Shown: in pieces, positions 35,638 to 44,897 of the stretch
Layout: the number at the start of each line of letters is the position of its first letter
How positions within the stretch are numbered: the stretch's first letter is position 1
NCBI RefSeq assembly: GCF_963678635.1
Contig: NC_087065.1
Coordinates: 25,627,254-25,691,253, forward strand
DNA: 64,000 nucleotides
Origin: Symsagittifera roscoffensis
Lineage: Eukaryota > Xenacoelomorpha > Acoela > Convolutidae
Direction: 5' to 3'
Program-made: the position numbers and the translations under genes
Notes under the pieces: model-generated
Told to the model about the DNA's origin: nothing
Database searches by the model: none
Seen by the model: only the letters and a program-made list of their open reading frames with translations

Positions 35638-35732
35638 AGAAATGATCTCTTGGTCGAATATTTTTTGCTGTTTGAGGCGATTTTCTAGTGTGGTCGGATT
35701 ATTTATTAGTTTTTTGACAAGTGGGTTGAGTT
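35638..35732 (-). CDS. Candidate spliced exon of a subgenomic RNA
   Basis: The minus strand shows a pyrimidine-rich tract ending 'acaattttttacag' immediately before 35732, the best acceptor seen in the element. After it a frame of about 31 codons runs to the TAA at 35635-35637. Its phase fits the donor 22 nt into gag (44434/44433), which would supply the gag ATG. The product would be a small Lys/Asn/Leu-rich protein, and the RNA would then present ORFs 4-9. Confidence 0.45.
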
Positions 35733-35738
35733 CTGTAA

Positions 35739-36255
35739 AAAATTGTTGGGGGCAATTTTCATGGTGACTGGGAGGTCGTCTTTTTCTTTATTTTTGTTTG
35801 TCAAATGATCCGGGGTATGGTGAGATTTTTATACTTTAGGCTAATTAAAATGTTCATTTTGTTACTTTAGGCTAAGTTAACAAATTTGTTTTGGGGGTAT
35901 TCGTGGTCTGAGTTGGGGAAATATTGTTGATCTTTGGGTTATTAGATAAGGGAGGGGTACGGTATTATGGTGATATTTATTTTAGTTGTCAAGTTGGAGT
36001 GGTTTGCTTATTTTTGACCTGGAGGTCGTAAAGTTATAGTTATAGATGTGCCTGGAGTTCTATATGATTCGTCTAATTGGTCTTAGTTTGAGTTAGAGAA
36101 AGTGACGGATTGGATGAATCCTATTGGTCTATTTTGAACTAGAATTATTGCGTACTTTTCAGCATGTTATTTTGAAAAATGTAAATGAAAAATGTTTCGA
36201 AGGTTTCAAGATAGTGAAGTATAATGTTAAAATTACTTTTGAAATTCCACTTTCT
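35739..36255 (-). other. Gap between ORF3 and the spliced exon
   Basis: No ORF longer than about 20 codons was identified. It ends in the polypyrimidine tract of the candidate acceptor and may hold branch-point or other processing signals. Confidence 0.4.
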
Positions 36256-36474
36256 TTAAAATTTTAGATTGGGGATGAATATTTTATAGTTTTTACGTGG
36301 TTGATTTCGGAGTCTTGTTGTTTTTCTATTTTCTGATTTGTCGATTTGTTCTTGGGGTATTATTTGTTCGGTCATTTTTCTATTTTTTCTTTGTTTTTGG
36401 CGATTCTTTATGGTTTTGTGTATTGTTTTTGGTGGCGATTGGTTTTGTGTTTTGATTTTCGGTGGGGTTATCAT
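36256..36474 (-). CDS. Retroelement ORF3, 72-aa basic protein overlapping the pol end
   Basis: Starts with ATG at 36474 and overlaps the last 95 nt of gag-pol in another frame. Very rich in Lys, Arg, Gln and Asn, with 'KNRQKQRKNRK' and 'RLRNQPRK' clusters. These could serve as nuclear or nucleolar and RNA-binding signals. Arg-rich regulatory proteins occur in complex retroviruses, but there is no homology to claim, and a basic frame opposite an Asn/Lys-rich pol end could be chance. Confidence 0.35.
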   Translation of the reverse strand: MITPPKIKTQNQSPPKTIHKTIKNRQKQRKNRKMTEQIIPQEQIDKSENRKTTRLRNQPRKNYKIFIPNLKF

Positions 36475-39400
36475 TTTGTTCTGTGTTTTTCAGATGTGGT
36501 TCATTTTGAATGATTTTTAATCCTGTGAAAGAATATAATTGAGTTAATTCGCGGAGTGCGTATTCTTTTGGGTAATAAGGTAATAGGTTGTTTCGATGTT
36601 GAACGATTTCTTTTTTGTTTGAGTCGGTAATTTTATATGTGACATCAGTGGGTTTTGCAATTATTTGGTATGGTCCTTTTCGAAGGGGTTGTAATTTTTT
36701 AGAAATTCCTTTTTGTGTATTAAAATTAGGTATTAAAACAAATGTTCCAATTTTTAATTCGGAGGCTGGTGTAAAACGTGAATTGATTTGTTCATTAATG
36801 TTTTGTCTTTGTAATAACTTTTTTGTTATTTTTTGATAAATTTCATTGTGTTTTTTATCTCTATTTAGAATCCATTCGGTGTGTGTACCGGAGGCTAGTT
36901 TAAGAATTTGTGGGTGATGAAAATGATCTTCATCGTGTGTATGTAAAGGTAGGTTATAACAAATTGAGTCTTTATTTGGTTGACAATAACCTTGTGCGTT
37001 TTTATGAGAATTTGCTGTAAACATTATTGGTTTGCGTGGCTTTTGGTTAAAAACCATTTCGTATGGTGACATTCCTAAAGTTGTCGTGATTTGTGAATTA
37101 TACGCTAAGGGAAATAATTTTACATCTGCTGACCATTCGGTATATTTTGTATCATTTCCGTTGATGATACATCTAAGATATTCTTGTAATGAACGGTTCA
37201 TACCTTCGACTAAGCCGTTTGTCCAAGGTGCACGAGATGTACGTGGTTTGTGTTTAATGTTATATAAATGACATAGTGTGATAATTTCATTATTTATGAA
37301 TTCTGTACCGTTGTCTGTAACTAAAATTTCTGGTAGTCCGAATTTTGCTATCCAGTGTTCATAGAGTGTTGTGTGAGCGTAATAAGCGTTACAATGTGGT
37401 ACTGGGTTAATTGCTACATAATGTGTAAATGCGTCAACAATTACCATAATGTAGGAGTTTCCTTCGGATGAGGGTGAAATTGGTCCTTTGGTATCAAATG
37501 AGATACGATGGTTAAAGTACAAACTTTGTCCTTTAAAATCTTGTTTTTGTGCTATTTGTTTTTGATTTGGGTAAGGTTTATTTAGTTGACATACTATACA
37601 GTCATTGCATAGTACTTTTATCCAAATTGGTGCATTTGGGAAGTAAAAATTTTGTATAAAATTTGAATATGTTTTTTCTGATCCAGAGTGTCCTTTAATA
37701 TTTTGTGTATGTGAAATATTAAAAGCTATAAGAATCATACTTAAAGGGAGACATGGAACTGTAGATTCATTCAGGTTATACTCTAAAAGGTCTGTATTTT
37801 CGTTAATTGTTGTGTTGTTAAATTTGCGAAAGTATCGGAGGAGTGTTTTGTTTCCTAGAATGGTTGAATCTGCTTTGATAGGTTTAGTTTTATATTTGTG
37901 CCATGATTTCAGTTGTCGAATTACTGGGTCAAGGTTTTGATATTGTTTCAGTCTTGAAATTGTAATTATTTCTGTTGGGGGGAGAAAAATGTTTTCGACT
38001 TCTAATTTAGATAAGGGTATTGTATCAAGTGGGTCGTGAAGGTCAAAAACTTGATTTATTGTGTATTTTGAATCATTTGTTTGTGGTCCTGATAAATTTA
38101 TTTTATCAGTTAAATCTTCTTTTTCAATTAGTGGAAAATGGTCTTTCTTAGGCGGGTGTTGTTTTGTTCGTTTTTGTTGGGTGTTATTTTTTATCCATTG
38201 AGAATATGGGATTGGTTTGAAAGTTGATGTTCCAAGTAGATCAACTTCATAATGATTATTTTGACAATCTAAATAAAGTGGGAAATGTTGTAAATTATTT
38301 ATTTGTGATTGTTCAATATCAGTTTTTACTGCATATTTGCATTCCAATCGGGGTGATGTTTCGTTTTCTGCAAGGTAGAATTTTATGTTTTTGGGTATTT
38401 CAACTGTTGTTTTTCGTGTAAGTAATTCAGGTGGTGTATTTCGACTTAAGGTGTCTGGTAATGCAAGATTTTTTCCTGCAGTCCAAACTATATGTAAGTT
38501 TGGAAATTTCATTAGAATTAGTTGAAATCTGTAAACTCGGTGGTTTGGGTTAGATTTTTGTGTAAAGAGAAAGATGATTGGTTTATGGTCTGTGAATAGA
38601 ACTGTTGGATGTTTTGATCCAAGTATCAGAAATTCATATTCTGTCAGTGTATATATTATGGCTGTACATTCTCTCATTAGAGTTGAGAGTCGTAGCTCTG
38701 CTTGAGTGAATAATCGAGAATTTGCTGATATGAGGTTCATTTTATTTGTACCATTATGTGATTGTAATAGTGCTGCACCGATGCCAAAGTTCGAAGCATC
38801 GCACATTGCATAAAATGGTTGATTTGAATCTGGAATTGTGTTTGAAATTTGTTCAGTTAAAAGTTTCTTTATTTCTTCAAATCGTGTTTGATGTTCTGTG
38901 TTCCATTCAAAATTATTTTGTTGTCTAAGGATGTTATAAAATGGTCGTAGATATAATTGCATTTTATAAACATATTTACTTAAAAAGTTTAACATTCCAA
39001 GAAATTCTTGGATTTTCTTTTTATTTGTTAGTGGTTGAAGTTTTTGAATAGCGTCAATGCGTGATTTCAATGGAGTGATTGTTTTTCTTTCTATATTATG
39101 TCCTAAGAATTTAACTCTTGTCAAAAAGAAGTGTGATTTATCGGGGGCGGCCTTCAGATTTTCGTTCTGAAGTATTTGGTGATATTTTTCTAAAACATTG
39201 AACATTTCGTCTTTTGTTTGTGATTGCATAAAAACATCGTCTAAATAGGTGATTGCGTTTTTCTTGAGTATCAGTGGTCTAAAAATTTTGCTCATAAAAG
39301 CTGAAAATGCTGCTGGTCCTATGGATATTCCATAGAATAAGCGGTTGAATTCATATTGTTGGTTTCCGATAACAAATTGTGTTAAACGTCGTGATTGTTC

Positions 39401-42400
39401 ATCTAGTGGCATTTGATTGTATGCACTATTCATATCGGCGGTTGTAAAGTATTTGCCGTTTATTTTTGTTAAAATAACTTGTATTGGTTCAATGGGCCAA
39501 TTACATTTTGATTCATCTATGAGTGAATTGAGGTATCTAGCGTCGAGAACGATTTTTAATGATTCTCCTTTAGCTAGAATGATAACGGGGTTGATAAATG
39601 TGTTGCCTTTTGGTTGTTCTTCTTTATTAACTGGTGATATAATGTTGTATTGTTCTAAAATATCGAGTAATCTGTTTACTTTATCATGTAAGTGAATTGG
39701 TACTTTACTTGCTCTCTGTTTTTTGAAAACTGCGTCTGGTTTTAACGGGAGATGTAGTGATGAACTGATTTTTCCAACATCGAATTTTGATGTTGCATAG
39801 ACTGATGAATATTTAATTAGCTGTTTGGCTAATTTTTCGAATTCGTCTTGTGTTATTTGTGAATGTTGGAAATTAAACATTGTTAAAAATTTTTGTTGGT
39901 CCTCTGTGTAGTTACTTATGTTGAATGTAGGTTTGAAATATGGAGTTTTTGTGAAATAATCCGTATTTCTGTTTTCGTTACTTATTATATTATTTATAGA
40001 TAATTCTTCATTAAGAATTGTAGATTGGCAAATATCTAGTAATTGGAGTATATTATTTACGCGATAAGCTTTTTCGTGTATTGGTGATATTGTAGCGTTG
40101 GTTTCACAATATCCTAAAAGTCCTAAAGGTAATGTTACTTGGTAAGGTGTGTTGTTATAGACATGTAAGGAAATGATATCTGAATTCGAGTTTTTCAAAT
40201 ATTTTATGGATGAGATTGTGATTTTGAAAAATTTGTGAATAGGTTTGAATTCAAATTCTGACATATAAAATTTTTGTTTGTTTTGTTCTTTATCATATTG
40301 GTGAACTTGTTTGATTGAAAAATTATAGATATTTCCTGATAGTGGTTTTAGGTGTTTTCTTTGTTGGTTAAATATCGGGTAGAATTTTGAAAAGAATGGT
40401 GGTTGTTTATTTAATCTTTGAAAAAATGTTAAGGATGTTTCTTTTGTTTTTGTATATTTATCTTTGATTAATATTTTACTATTTAGTATGTTAATTGTTG
40501 GTATATACTTCGAAATAAATGGTATTCCAATGATATTATATTTAATGTCAGTGATATGGAATATTTGTTTAAATGGCTTATTTAAAATTTTGCTTTGTTC
40601 CATTGTTCTGGTGGGGAGGAGAAATAATTGGATTTTTCCGTAGTTTATCAATGTTGATCCTTGTGCTGTTGCTAACTTACTGGAGGTTTCAAGAGGTGTT
40701 AGCTTTGGGTGTAAAGTTTTTATTTCATTCCATGTGGGGATGTTTATTATGTTTGATTCTGCTCCTGAATCAATTAAAAAATCTATTTCAAGGTCTGGTG
40801 GTTGAAATTCTTTATTTCTTGGGCTTTCTAAGAGAAATGGTATTGTCCAAATTTTTTCTTTAGGTTGTTCTTTTTGTATATTTTGATAAATGTGGTTTGT
40901 ATTCAAGCATTTTGTTTTGGTATTTTTATTGGTTTGATTTGTAGTGTTAATCTCATTTGTTTCTTGCGTCGTTGGTGTGGAATTTATGGGTGTAGTGTAA
41001 TAATTTTGAAGAAATTCTGATTGATTTTCATATATGTGTGATGAAAAAGGTTGTTCATATATGACAGATTCATAGTCATTTTCGACTTTTATCATATTGA
41101 TAGAAAGAGTGTTTTCAGTATCACTTTCTGAATCTGATGATGTACAGTTTATTTGATTGAGTTGTAACGTATCAGTTACTGTGTCATCAATACCTGGAGG
41201 GTCTGATGTTGTTTCTGGATTAGATTGTACTTGATTGATTTGTCTTTGATGTTTAGGTGTACTACTTCTGTGGCGATTATTAGAATTATTATAGTTATTA
41301 TTATTCCGGTGTGGTGATTGGGAATAATTTCTATAACGATTATTATAACTTGAGTGTCGATTTTGTGAATTATTTCGCGATCTGTTTTGGTAATTATTGT
41401 TTGGTCTGTTATAGTTCGATCTATTATATGAGTTATTCCTTGATTGATTGTTCGGGTAATTCTGGTTTCGGTTGTTTGAATAACTTCTATTTCGATTATA
41501 GGAGTAGTTTCTATTCCTATTGTATGATGAATTTCGTGATTGGTTGTTTGGATAGTAGTTATTTCTTGATTGGGAATTAGATCTAGAAACAAATCGTTGT
41601 GTATTTGAATTTGATCTGGAGTAGTTATTTCGACTATTTGGTCTATTGTAGTGATTTTGTGATGAATTGTTCGTGTTTCTTCGTTCTGGTGATCTTCCTC
41701 TATAACTTGAGTTATATGGTGATTGATTTCTTGTATAATTTGTATTGTTCGGGAGTGGTTTTCCTGAACTGTTGTTGCTGTGGACTGTTTTGTTCGGTAG
41801 ATTTTGATCTTTTTTCATGTATTGATAGAATGATTTATTTGGTTCTTTATATTTTTGAGGTTTATTTTGATTGTCTTGCTGTTTTTGTCTACATTCGGAA
41901 ATACTATGTCCGTATCGTCGGCAATAATTACACCATTTTTTGAAAGATGGTTTGCCTTTAAAGTTTGGGTTCTTTTCATAAATATTGAGTATTTCAGTGA
42001 TTTTTTCAACGAGGTCTGTCTCTGATTCCTGTATATTATTAATATTAGTGGGAGTCGTTTCAATTCTGTTAATGTATTGTAATTTCAGATTTTCCGTTTC
42101 TTCTAGTTTCATCGTGATTTCTGCTTGTTCTAATTTGTCTACTAGTTTTCGAAAATCTAAATCGGGTTCTCGAATTGAAGAAGGATGGGATGCTCTCTTT
42201 TTTATTGCTATTTTCCTTAATTGTGGTGTTAAGGTCATCATTAAGATTTCTGTCATCTTTGTGTTTTTATAGTCATGTGTATTTAATGAATATGCTTTTC
42301 GAACTAGTGTTTCGATTCGTACTGCTATTTGCTTGATGGTTTCGTTTGGTAATCTGCGAATTTCATTACATAAAACTCTTTGTTGTTGTTTGTTTCTTTC

Positions 42401-44455
42401 GGAGTCAAACATTTTTGAAAATTCCTGTGTAAACCTTTTCCAGTTTGATTTTATTTCTAGAGGTAGTACTGAAAACCATTTTTGGGCTGCGCCATCTAAG
42501 GTTGTTTGTATTAACGCTGTGCGTCGATGTATCCAATTTTGATGTAGTGGCGTATTAATTGGTTCAGGTCCAATATTTAAAATCAGGTTTGCTGTTACTG
42601 CATTTAAATAATCTTCTACAGAGTATTCAGGGTCTGTTCCTGTGAAAACCATTAAAGGTTTGTTTGATGTTATTGATGATCCACCCATAAGGTATGGATT
42701 CATTGTCATTTGTAATGATTCTGCTGCATTTGGCATTTGAGAAAAATTTGAAAGTTGGTTTCTTGTTATTTCATGTTGTTGGAGATAATATGGGAGTGGT
42801 ATTTCATTTTGCATTTGTGCTGGTTGGTACGAGTGTGCAGTCATTGGATTTTGTTGTTGAATTGGTTGAAAAGATTGTGTATTAATTAGATTTTGTTGTT
42901 GAATTGGTTGTTGATGTTGTGCATCTATTGGTTGTGGAGAAAAATTTCTATGATTTGTACGTGTTTTCTGTATTCCTTGTCTACGATATTCTTGAATATT
43001 TGGTGCAAATATATCTGGTTGTAAGAAATCATCATCTGAGGATAAATAATCCATTTGATAAGATGTCTGTTTTTTATTTTTATTTTGTTGAAAAAATGGG
43101 TAATTTTCACTGTGATCCTGTGGAGGATTTGTTTGGAAATTTATTGAATTAGGTTGGGTCATTGGGTTATCCCAATTTCGAGATCTTGTATATTGGTTAA
43201 AATTTCTTTGTGGTTGGTTATATGTTTTTGATGGATGTGTATAATTATAATTATGGTCTGCAAAGTTGTTTCTAGTGAATGTTTTGCGTGTTTTTGATGG
43301 TATTGTCATGGGTCTGTATGTTTGGTAATCCATATGTGAATATTTAGGGGCAACCGAAGGTTTAACGGTTGATTGTAAGGTTACCTGTGTTTGTGAAGGA
43401 TTTGTATTTCTTGGTGTTGTTAAATTTGGGCGTATTGGTGAAATACTTTGTTGTGTAGTTGTTGTGTGTACAATTTCTTCATTTATGAAGTGTGATGGTG
43501 TCTGGATATCTTGTTGAGTAAGATTCCTAGTTCCATTGAGGTTTTCATTGTGTATAACTGTAGAGTTTAAACTATTATTTTGTGTATCGGGCAAAAATGT
43601 ATTATAGTTTAATGGTGTTGCATCAATGGTTAATGGTATTACTTTTACATAATCTCTTATGTAAGATATCGTACTTATTGCTTGACTTGAGATTAATTGT
43701 GGGAAGCTTATAAATGCGGGATGAGACCATTCGGGGTCCCAAACATAATCTGATTGTTCTGTGATAGCGGTATCATCGTTCGAGTTTTGGGGTCTAAAAT
43801 TTTTTCTTGCTTGTGCAATTAAATCAATATTGTGTGTGAAATAATCTATTATGAACCATGCCAAAATTTTTTGTAGATCGTGTTTTGTATGTTGTGAAAC
43901 GTCGTCTTTCGTGAAATTTTCTTTAATGATGTTTAAATAACTAGAGAGTAGTGTGATTTCATGTCGTACTCTTAAATGTTTAGATGTTTCTGTCGGTGAG
44001 ACATTTGTTATTGGGATTTCGTTTTCTAATATCGAAATATAACTATATATTATTGCGAAAACTTCATTGGTGAATATGGAGTTTGCTCTTTGTGAGTTAT
44101 GATATTGGATGCTTTTTATATATTCTGAAAAAACTTTTGAAAATTCTAAATCAAGATCGTCTGTTTGAATTGTATATTTTCTATTATTATGGTTTGGTGA
44201 GGTGAATTCTATGGAGTAGATTCCATACTGTTGTGTTATGTTGCATATATCTTTTAAGTAGTGGTCTATGATTTGTCTTTTGATTTTTACATCTGGGAAC
44301 TCTGTTTTACATGGACTAATTCCGGGTTCAAATAAATTTAATAGTAAATTTTTGCAAAATATATGCTGTCCTCTATCAGTGGTTGCATCTACGATAAAAG
44401 GAAAGATTTCATCATCATCTGGACTTTCTTCACCTGGGGTGTGCGTTGAGCTCAT
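36380..44455 (-). CDS. gag-pol: Gag-Pol polyprotein (2691 aa), single frame
   Basis: Starts with ATG at 44455. Approximate residues: 1-590, an unrecognised N-terminal region, Gln/Pro/Asn-rich toward its end; 600-760, retrotransposon Gag (capsid) helices; 841-854, one CCHC knuckle (CNYCRRYGHSISEC); 900-1080, a low-complexity Asn/Arg/Ser/Tyr tract; 1228, protease DSGA; 1600-1800, reverse transcriptase with YLDD at 1735; 1889-1960, RNase H (CDAS, TDHKP); 2250-2290, HHCC zinc finger; integrase catalytic Asp near 2323 (FDTKG), Asp near 2383 (TDNGTEF) and Glu near 2417; 2595, GPY/F motif. The order and GPY/F motif place it in Ty3/gypsy. Gag and pol are fused without a frameshift or stop. A donor-like 'ccag/gtgaag' stands 22 nt after the ATG. 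Confidence 0.95.
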   Translation of the reverse strand: MSSTHTPGEESPDDDEIFPFIVDATTDRGQHIFCKNLLLNLFEPGISPCKTEFPDVKIKRQIIDHYLKDICNITQQYGIYSIEFTSPNHNNRKYTIQTDDLDLEFSKVFSEYIKSIQYHNSQRANSIFTNEVFAIIYSYISILENEIPITNVSPTETSKHLRVRHEITLLSSYLNIIKENFTKDDVSQHTKHDLQKILAWFIIDYFTHNIDLIAQARKNFRPQNSNDDTAITEQSDYVWDPEWSHPAFISFPQLISSQAISTISYIRDYVKVIPLTIDATPLNYNTFLPDTQNNSLNSTVIHNENLNGTRNLTQQDIQTPSHFINEEIVHTTTTQQSISPIRPNLTTPRNTNPSQTQVTLQSTVKPSVAPKYSHMDYQTYRPMTIPSKTRKTFTRNNFADHNYNYTHPSKTYNQPQRNFNQYTRSRNWDNPMTQPNSINFQTNPPQDHSENYPFFQQNKNKKQTSYQMDYLSSDDDFLQPDIFAPNIQEYRRQGIQKTRTNHRNFSPQPIDAQHQQPIQQQNLINTQSFQPIQQQNPMTAHSYQPAQMQNEIPLPYYLQQHEITRNQLSNFSQMPNAAESLQMTMNPYLMGGSSITSNKPLMVFTGTDPEYSVEDYLNAVTANLILNIGPEPINTPLHQNWIHRRTALIQTTLDGAAQKWFSVLPLEIKSNWKRFTQEFSKMFDSERNKQQQRVLCNEIRRLPNETIKQIAVRIETLVRKAYSLNTHDYKNTKMTEILMMTLTPQLRKIAIKKRASHPSSIREPDLDFRKLVDKLEQAEITMKLEETENLKLQYINRIETTPTNINNIQESETDLVEKITEILNIYEKNPNFKGKPSFKKWCNYCRRYGHSISECRQKQQDNQNKPQKYKEPNKSFYQYMKKDQNLPNKTVHSNNSSGKPLPNNTNYTRNQSPYNSSYRGRSPERRNTNNSSQNHYNRPNSRNNYSRSNSNTQRFVSRSNSQSRNNYYPNNQSRNSSYNRNRNYSYNRNRSYSNNRNQNYPNNQSRNNSYNRSNYNRPNNNYQNRSRNNSQNRHSSYNNRYRNYSQSPHRNNNNYNNSNNRHRSSTPKHQRQINQVQSNPETTSDPPGIDDTVTDTLQLNQINCTSSDSESDTENTLSINMIKVENDYESVIYEQPFSSHIYENQSEFLQNYYTTPINSTPTTQETNEINTTNQTNKNTKTKCLNTNHIYQNIQKEQPKEKIWTIPFLLESPRNKEFQPPDLEIDFLIDSGAESNIINIPTWNEIKTLHPKLTPLETSSKLATAQGSTLINYGKIQLFLLPTRTMEQSKILNKPFKQIFHITDIKYNIIGIPFISKYIPTINILNSKILIKDKYTKTKETSLTFFQRLNKQPPFFSKFYPIFNQQRKHLKPLSGNIYNFSIKQVHQYDKEQNKQKFYMSEFEFKPIHKFFKITISSIKYLKNSNSDIISLHVYNNTPYQVTLPLGLLGYCETNATISPIHEKAYRVNNILQLLDICQSTILNEELSINNIISNENRNTDYFTKTPYFKPTFNISNYTEDQQKFLTMFNFQHSQITQDEFEKLAKQLIKYSSVYATSKFDVGKISSSLHLPLKPDAVFKKQRASKVPIHLHDKVNRLLDILEQYNIISPVNKEEQPKGNTFINPVIILAKGESLKIVLDARYLNSLIDESKCNWPIEPIQVILTKINGKYFTTADMNSAYNQMPLDEQSRRLTQFVIGNQQYEFNRLFYGISIGPAAFSAFMSKIFRPLILKKNAITYLDDVFMQSQTKDEMFNVLEKYHQILQNENLKAAPDKSHFFLTRVKFLGHNIERKTITPLKSRIDAIQKLQPLTNKKKIQEFLGMLNFLSKYVYKMQLYLRPFYNILRQQNNFEWNTEHQTRFEEIKKLLTEQISNTIPDSNQPFYAMCDASNFGIGAALLQSHNGTNKMNLISANSRLFTQAELRLSTLMRECTAIIYTLTEYEFLILGSKHPTVLFTDHKPIIFLFTQKSNPNHRVYRFQLILMKFPNLHIVWTAGKNLALPDTLSRNTPPELLTRKTTVEIPKNIKFYLAENETSPRLECKYAVKTDIEQSQINNLQHFPLYLDCQNNHYEVDLLGTSTFKPIPYSQWIKNNTQQKRTKQHPPKKDHFPLIEKEDLTDKINLSGPQTNDSKYTINQVFDLHDPLDTIPLSKLEVENIFLPPTEIITISRLKQYQNLDPVIRQLKSWHKYKTKPIKADSTILGNKTLLRYFRKFNNTTINENTDLLEYNLNESTVPCLPLSMILIAFNISHTQNIKGHSGSEKTYSNFIQNFYFPNAPIWIKVLCNDCIVCQLNKPYPNQKQIAQKQDFKGQSLYFNHRISFDTKGPISPSSEGNSYIMVIVDAFTHYVAINPVPHCNAYYAHTTLYEHWIAKFGLPEILVTDNGTEFINNEIITLCHLYNIKHKPRTSRAPWTNGLVEGMNRSLQEYLRCIINGNDTKYTEWSADVKLFPLAYNSQITTTLGMSPYEMVFNQKPRKPIMFTANSHKNAQGYCQPNKDSICYNLPLHTHDEDHFHHPQILKLASGTHTEWILNRDKKHNEIYQKITKKLLQRQNINEQINSRFTPASELKIGTFVLIPNFNTQKGISKKLQPLRKGPYQIIAKPTDVTYKITDSNKKEIVQHRNNLLPYYPKEYALRELTQLYSFTGLKIIQNEPHLKNTEQNDNPTENQNTKPIATKNNTQNHKESPKTKKK

Positions 44456-44897
44456 TTTTTCGTTCGATGACTGTTAATATGTAATTATCAATGTGTCTAA
44501 TTGGTTGATTCCAATTGTATAAATGTACTGGTTTGTGTTTATACTGCTTTTTTATTCTTCTTTTTCCTCTTTTTGATGAATTTGAAGTTGTTTCTGAGTC
44601 AGAAAAATATAATTGATCGTGAAGTGGGCAATTTTTATTTATTGATTCTTTTAGTTTGTAAAGTTCGTCTAAACTGTTGGTTTCTGATTCTGAAAATGCG
44701 TTTCGATTTCTTGAAAATCTTTTTCGTGTTATTTGTCTTTGTTTCGTTATTATTTTTCTTTTTAGTGTTTGTCGTTTTGTTCGAATGTATCCAACTGTTT
44801 GTGTATGAGGTGTGATTACAAGGTCGTATTTTTTGTTATCTATTTCACAATTGTGTAAAACGATTGTTTGTTTATTTCCTAGGTTTTTAAATGACAT
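44430..44897 (-). CDS. Retroelement ORF1, 155-aa basic protein upstream of gag
   Basis: Starts with ATG at 44897 and overlaps the gag-pol start by 26 nt in another frame. Two basic clusters ('KRQTLKRKIITKQRQITRKR' and 'KRGKRRIKKQYK') flank an acidic Ser/Glu segment. A nucleic-acid-binding or nuclear role is possible. No Cys motif, no membrane segment, no family recognised. Its TGA stop lies within the gag donor site (gtga), so splicing there would remove its stop. Ribosomes would meet ORF1 first and reach gag by leaky scanning or reinitiation. Confidence 0.6.
   Translation of the reverse strand: MSFKNLGNKQTIVLHNCEIDNKKYDLVITPHTQTVGYIRTKRQTLKRKIITKQRQITRKRFSRNRNAFSESETNSLDELYKLKESINKNCPLHDQLYFSDSETTSNSSKRGKRRIKKQYKHKPVHLYNWNQPIRHIDNYILTVIERKNELNAHPR
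44432..44435 (-). promoter_or_regulatory. Candidate splice donor in gag
   Basis: Minus strand 'cccccag/gtgaag'-like context (exon end 44434, GT at 44433-44432), 22 nt after the gag ATG. It gives phase 1, compatible with the acceptor at 35732. Retroviruses and gypsy-type errantiviruses make env RNA by such a splice (established for those groups; inferred here). Confidence 0.45.

Noticed and set aside
41176-41592. 138-codon minus-strand frame inside gag-pol
   Set aside because: Shadow of the Asn/Arg/Ser/Tyr-rich repeat in another frame.
36338-44815. Many plus-strand frames opposite gag-pol, such as 40573-40863 and 41599-41943
   Set aside because: Antisense shadows of A/T-rich coding DNA, without recognisable features.
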